In this document: positions 62,268-64,000 of the stretch, in pieces | How positions within the stretch are numbered: position 1 is the stretch's first letter | Layout: every line of letters starts with the position of its first letter | Notes under the pieces: generated by a model | Seen by the model: only the letters and a program-made list of their open reading frames with translations | Databases searched by the model: none | Told to the model about the DNA's origin: nothing | NCBI RefSeq assembly: GCF_000423285.1 | Contig: NZ_AUHR01000002.1 | Span: 62,001-126,000 of the forward strand | Reading direction: 5' to 3' | DNA length: 64,000 nucleotides | Source of the DNA: Laribacter hongkongensis DSM 14985 | GTDB lineage: Bacteria > Pseudomonadota > Gammaproteobacteria > Burkholderiales > Aquaspirillaceae | Position numbers and translations under genes: made by a program

Positions 62268-64000
62268 CCAGAACACCGCGCGCCAACCCGTCGCGCGGAC
62301 CCGCCGTGACCAGCCGCAAGGCGGGTTCGGCCAGTCCGGCAGCGGCGACAAGCGTTCGTTCACCCCGCGTGGCGAGGGTGGCTACAACCGCGGCCCGAAG
62401 CCGTTCGGCGGCAACGACGAGCGCCGTGGCGGCGACCGCGGTCGTTTCGAACCGCGTGAAGGCGGTGGTGACCGCAGCCGGTTTGAAAACCGCGAAGGTG
62501 GCAACCGTGGCCGTTTTGATTCCCGTGACGGTGGCGACAAGCGCCCGTTCACTCCGCGTGGTGAGGGCGGCTACAACCGCGGCCCGAAGCCGTTTGGTGG
62601 CAATGACGAACGCCGTGGCGGTGATCGCGGCCGTTTCGAGCCGCGCGAAGGCGGCAACCGTGGCCGGTTTGATGCCCGCGACGGTGGCGACAAGCGCCCG
62701 TTCACGCCGCGTGGCGAGGGTGGCTACAACCGTGGTCCGAAGCCGTTTGGCGGAAATGACGAACGCCGTGGCGGTGACCGCGCTCGTTTCGAGCCGCGCG
62801 AAGGCGGCGGTGACCGCAGCCGGTTTGAAAACCGCGAAGGCGGTAACCGTGGCCGGTTTGATGCCCGCGACGGTGGCGACAAGCGCCCGTTCACGCCGCG
62901 TGGCGAGGGTGGCTACAACCGCGGCCCGAAGCCGTTTGGCGGCAACGATGAACGCCGTGGCGGTGACCGCACTCGCTTCGAGCCGCGTGAAGGCGGTGGT
63001 GACCGTAGCCGGTTCGACAACCGCGGCCGGTTTGATTCCCGTGACGGTGGCGACAAGCGCCCGTTCACGCCGCATGGAGAAGGTGGCTACAACCGCGGTC
63101 CGAAGCCGTTCGGCGGCAACGACGAACGCCGTGGTGGTGATCGCGGCCGCTTCGAGCCGCGCGAAGGCGGTGGTGACCGTAGCCGGTTCGACAACCGCGA
63201 AGGTGGCAACCGTGGCCGTTTTGATTCCCGTGACGGTGGCGACAAGCGCCCGTTCACGCCGCGTGGAGAAGGTGGCTACAACCGCGGCCCGAAGCCGTTT
63301 GGCGGCAATGACGAACGCCGTGGCGGTGATCGCGGCCGTTTCGAGCCGCGCGAAGGCGGTGGTGACCGCAGCCGGTTCGACAACCGCGAAGGCGGCAACC
63401 GTGGCCGGTTTGATTCCCGCGACGGAGGCGACAAGCGCCCGTTCACCCCGCGTGGTGAGGGCGGCAAGAAGCCGGCTGCACCGGTACCGTTGACCTCGCG
63501 AGCCAAGCGCATGCCGCAGCGTCACCTGTCGGACAAGATTGAAAACAAGATGCAGAAGCTGCGCGAGCAGCGCATCGACCCCAGCGTGTCGCTCAACGAA
63601 ATGCGCCTGCAAAAGGCACTGGCGCTGGCGGGCCTCGGCTCGCGGCGCGACATGGACGAGCTGGTGGCGGCCGGTCGCGTCAGCATCAATGGTGCCGTGG
63701 CCGAGCTGGGCGCACGGGTCAGGCCGGGTGACAAGGTGCGGGTTGACAGCAAACCGGTGCTGATCCGCTGGCCTGACCGTCTGCCGCGCGTGATCGTCTA
63801 CCACAAGCAGGAAGGCGAAATCGTCACCCGTGACGATCCGGAAGGCCGGACCACCGTGTTCGACCGCCTGCCGCAGACCCGCAGCAGCAAGTGGGTGGCG
63901 ATCGGCCGCCTGGACGTCAATACGTCCGGCCTGCTGATCTTCACCACCTCGGGTGATCTGGCCAACCGCATGACGCACCCGAGCTTCGAAGTCGAGCGCG
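62245..64000 (+). CDS. rluB: 23S rRNA pseudouridine(2605) synthase with Arg/Gly-rich repeat N-terminus, 3' end cut by window edge
   Basis: An N-terminal region of about 410 residues is made of tandem Arg/Gly/Asp/Phe-rich repeats (units listed under the repeat feature). It is followed by an S4 RNA-binding domain ([31 protein letters not shown]) and the start of the synthase domain with the catalytic aspartate in [12 protein letters not shown]. coli RluB lacks such a long N-terminal extension and carries its low-complexity part at the C-terminus. Only about 585 residues are visible. It starts inside scpB. Confidence 0.9.
   Translation, partial: MSKPKHSNQNTARQPVARTRRDQPQGGFGQSGSGDKRSFTPRGEGGYNRGPKPFGGNDERRGGDRGRFEPREGGGDRSRFENREGGNRGRFDSRDGGDKRPFTPRGEGGYNRGPKPFGGNDERRGGDRGRFEPREGGNRGRFDARDGGDKRPFTPRGEGGYNRGPKPFGGNDERRGGDRARFEPREGGGDRSRFENREGGNRGRFDARDGGDKRPFTPRGEGGYNRGPKPFGGNDERRGGDRTRFEPREGGGDRSRFDNRGRFDSRDGGDKRPFTPHGEGGYNRGPKPFGGNDERRGGDRGRFEPREGGGDRSRFDNREGGNRGRFDSRDGGDKRPFTPRGEGGYNRGPKPFGGNDERRGGDRGRFEPREGGGDRSRFDNREGGNRGRFDSRDGGDKRPFTPRGEGGKKPAAPVPLTSRAKRMPQRHLSDKIENKMQKLREQRIDPSVSLNEMRLQKALALAGLGSRRDMDELVAAGRVSINGAVAELGARVRPGDKVRVDSKPVLIRWPDRLPRVIVYHKQEGEIVTRDDPEGRTTVFDRLPQTRSSKWVAIGRLDVNTSGLLIFTTSGDLANRMTHPSFEVER
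62341..63465 (+). repeat. Tandem repeats in rluB: six units of about 189 bp plus a partial seventh
   Basis: Full units encode [48 protein letters not shown] and [15 protein letters not shown] in that order (63 residues). Unit starts are 62341, 62530, 62683, 62872, 63046 and 63235, with a 14-residue remnant from 63424. Unit 2 lacks 12 residues and unit 4 lacks 5, always in whole codons. Units differ by silent and conservative changes (Gly/Ala/Thr before RF, Glu/Asp). Repeat number is likely to vary between strains. Confidence 0.95.

Noticed and set aside
62341-63465. Possible CRISPR array or noncoding satellite
   Set aside because: The period is 153-189 bp, there are no spacers, and all unit length differences are multiples of three inside one reading frame.
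62134-63978. Long leftward and alternative rightward open frames across the rluB repeats
   Set aside because: The repeated GC-rich unit keeps other frames open. Their Ala/Thr/Arg repeats are translations of the same DNA, while the rluB frame continues into real S4 and synthase motifs.
1-64000. tRNA, rRNA, insertion-sequence or prophage features
   Set aside because: No tRNA cloverleaf, rRNA segment, transposase, integrase or terminal inverted repeats with target duplication were seen on reading the window.

Overview
This is a 64-kb, gene-dense, high-GC (roughly 65 percent) chromosomal window from a proteobacterium. The pairing of rluD, pgeF and a ComL-type bamD, together with cydP, ccoS, rnk, msrPQ and a YbbA/YbbP/TesA block, points to the Betaproteobacteria, most likely order Neisseriales (Chromobacterium/Laribacter-like). 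The genus is an inference. There are no rRNA or tRNA genes, insertion sequences, phage genes or CRISPR arrays; this is core and near-core genome.

Layout. 1-6 kb: anaerobic ribonucleotide reductase nrdD (cut at the window edge, preceded by a NrdR box pair), then a leftward cytochrome bd operon cydP-cydA-cydB-[NifX-like]-cydX-ybgE, facing a PAS/AAA+ sigma-54 activator. 7.5-14.3 kb: a CYTH protein; a NhaC-family transporter under a lysine riboswitch; lgt-ccoS; ilvD; a parvulin. 14.5-21 kb: a four-gene efflux operon (outer-membrane factor, HlyD protein, RbbA-like double ATPase-permease, ABC-2 permease). 21.3-28.4 kb: abgT-pepT, msrPQ, a DMT exporter and small proteins. 28.7-34 kb: tex, a secreted lysine-rich protein, an amino-acid ABC transporter lacking its ATPase, and a cold-shock protein. 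34.2-39 kb: a conserved protein, pgeF, rluD facing bamD, a DUF218 protein, rlmJ. 39-40.2 kb: an AhpD-like protein, a YgaV/SqrR-like persulfide sensor and a periplasmic rhodanese. 40.2-47.4 kb: polyamine catabolism (puuC, puuR, ald, puuD, puuA, spuC). 47.6-52.8 kb: motAB under a sigma-28-like promoter, a membrane-anchored methyltransferase, an HDOD protein, a TrmH-family methylase, a DUF4442 protein. 53-60.4 kb: a two-component system, three small exported proteins, tesA facing ybbA-ybbP. 60.4-64 kb: an RluA-family synthase, rnk, scpB and rluB with a repetitive Arg/Gly-rich N-terminus (cut at the window end).

Themes. Several modules fit low-oxygen life: class III ribonucleotide reductase, the bd oxidase, and a FNR-type palindrome near abgT. 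The polyamine cluster has the gamma-glutamyl enzymes but no PuuB oxidase; a pyruvate-linked aminotransferase plus alanine dehydrogenase probably fills the gap. The most unusual signals are a long inverted repeat in the cydP leader together with a NifX-like gene inside the cyd operon, the lysine riboswitch on a NhaC antiporter, the duplicated operator-like motif in the persulfide cluster, the exported histone-H1-like protein, and the RluB repeats.
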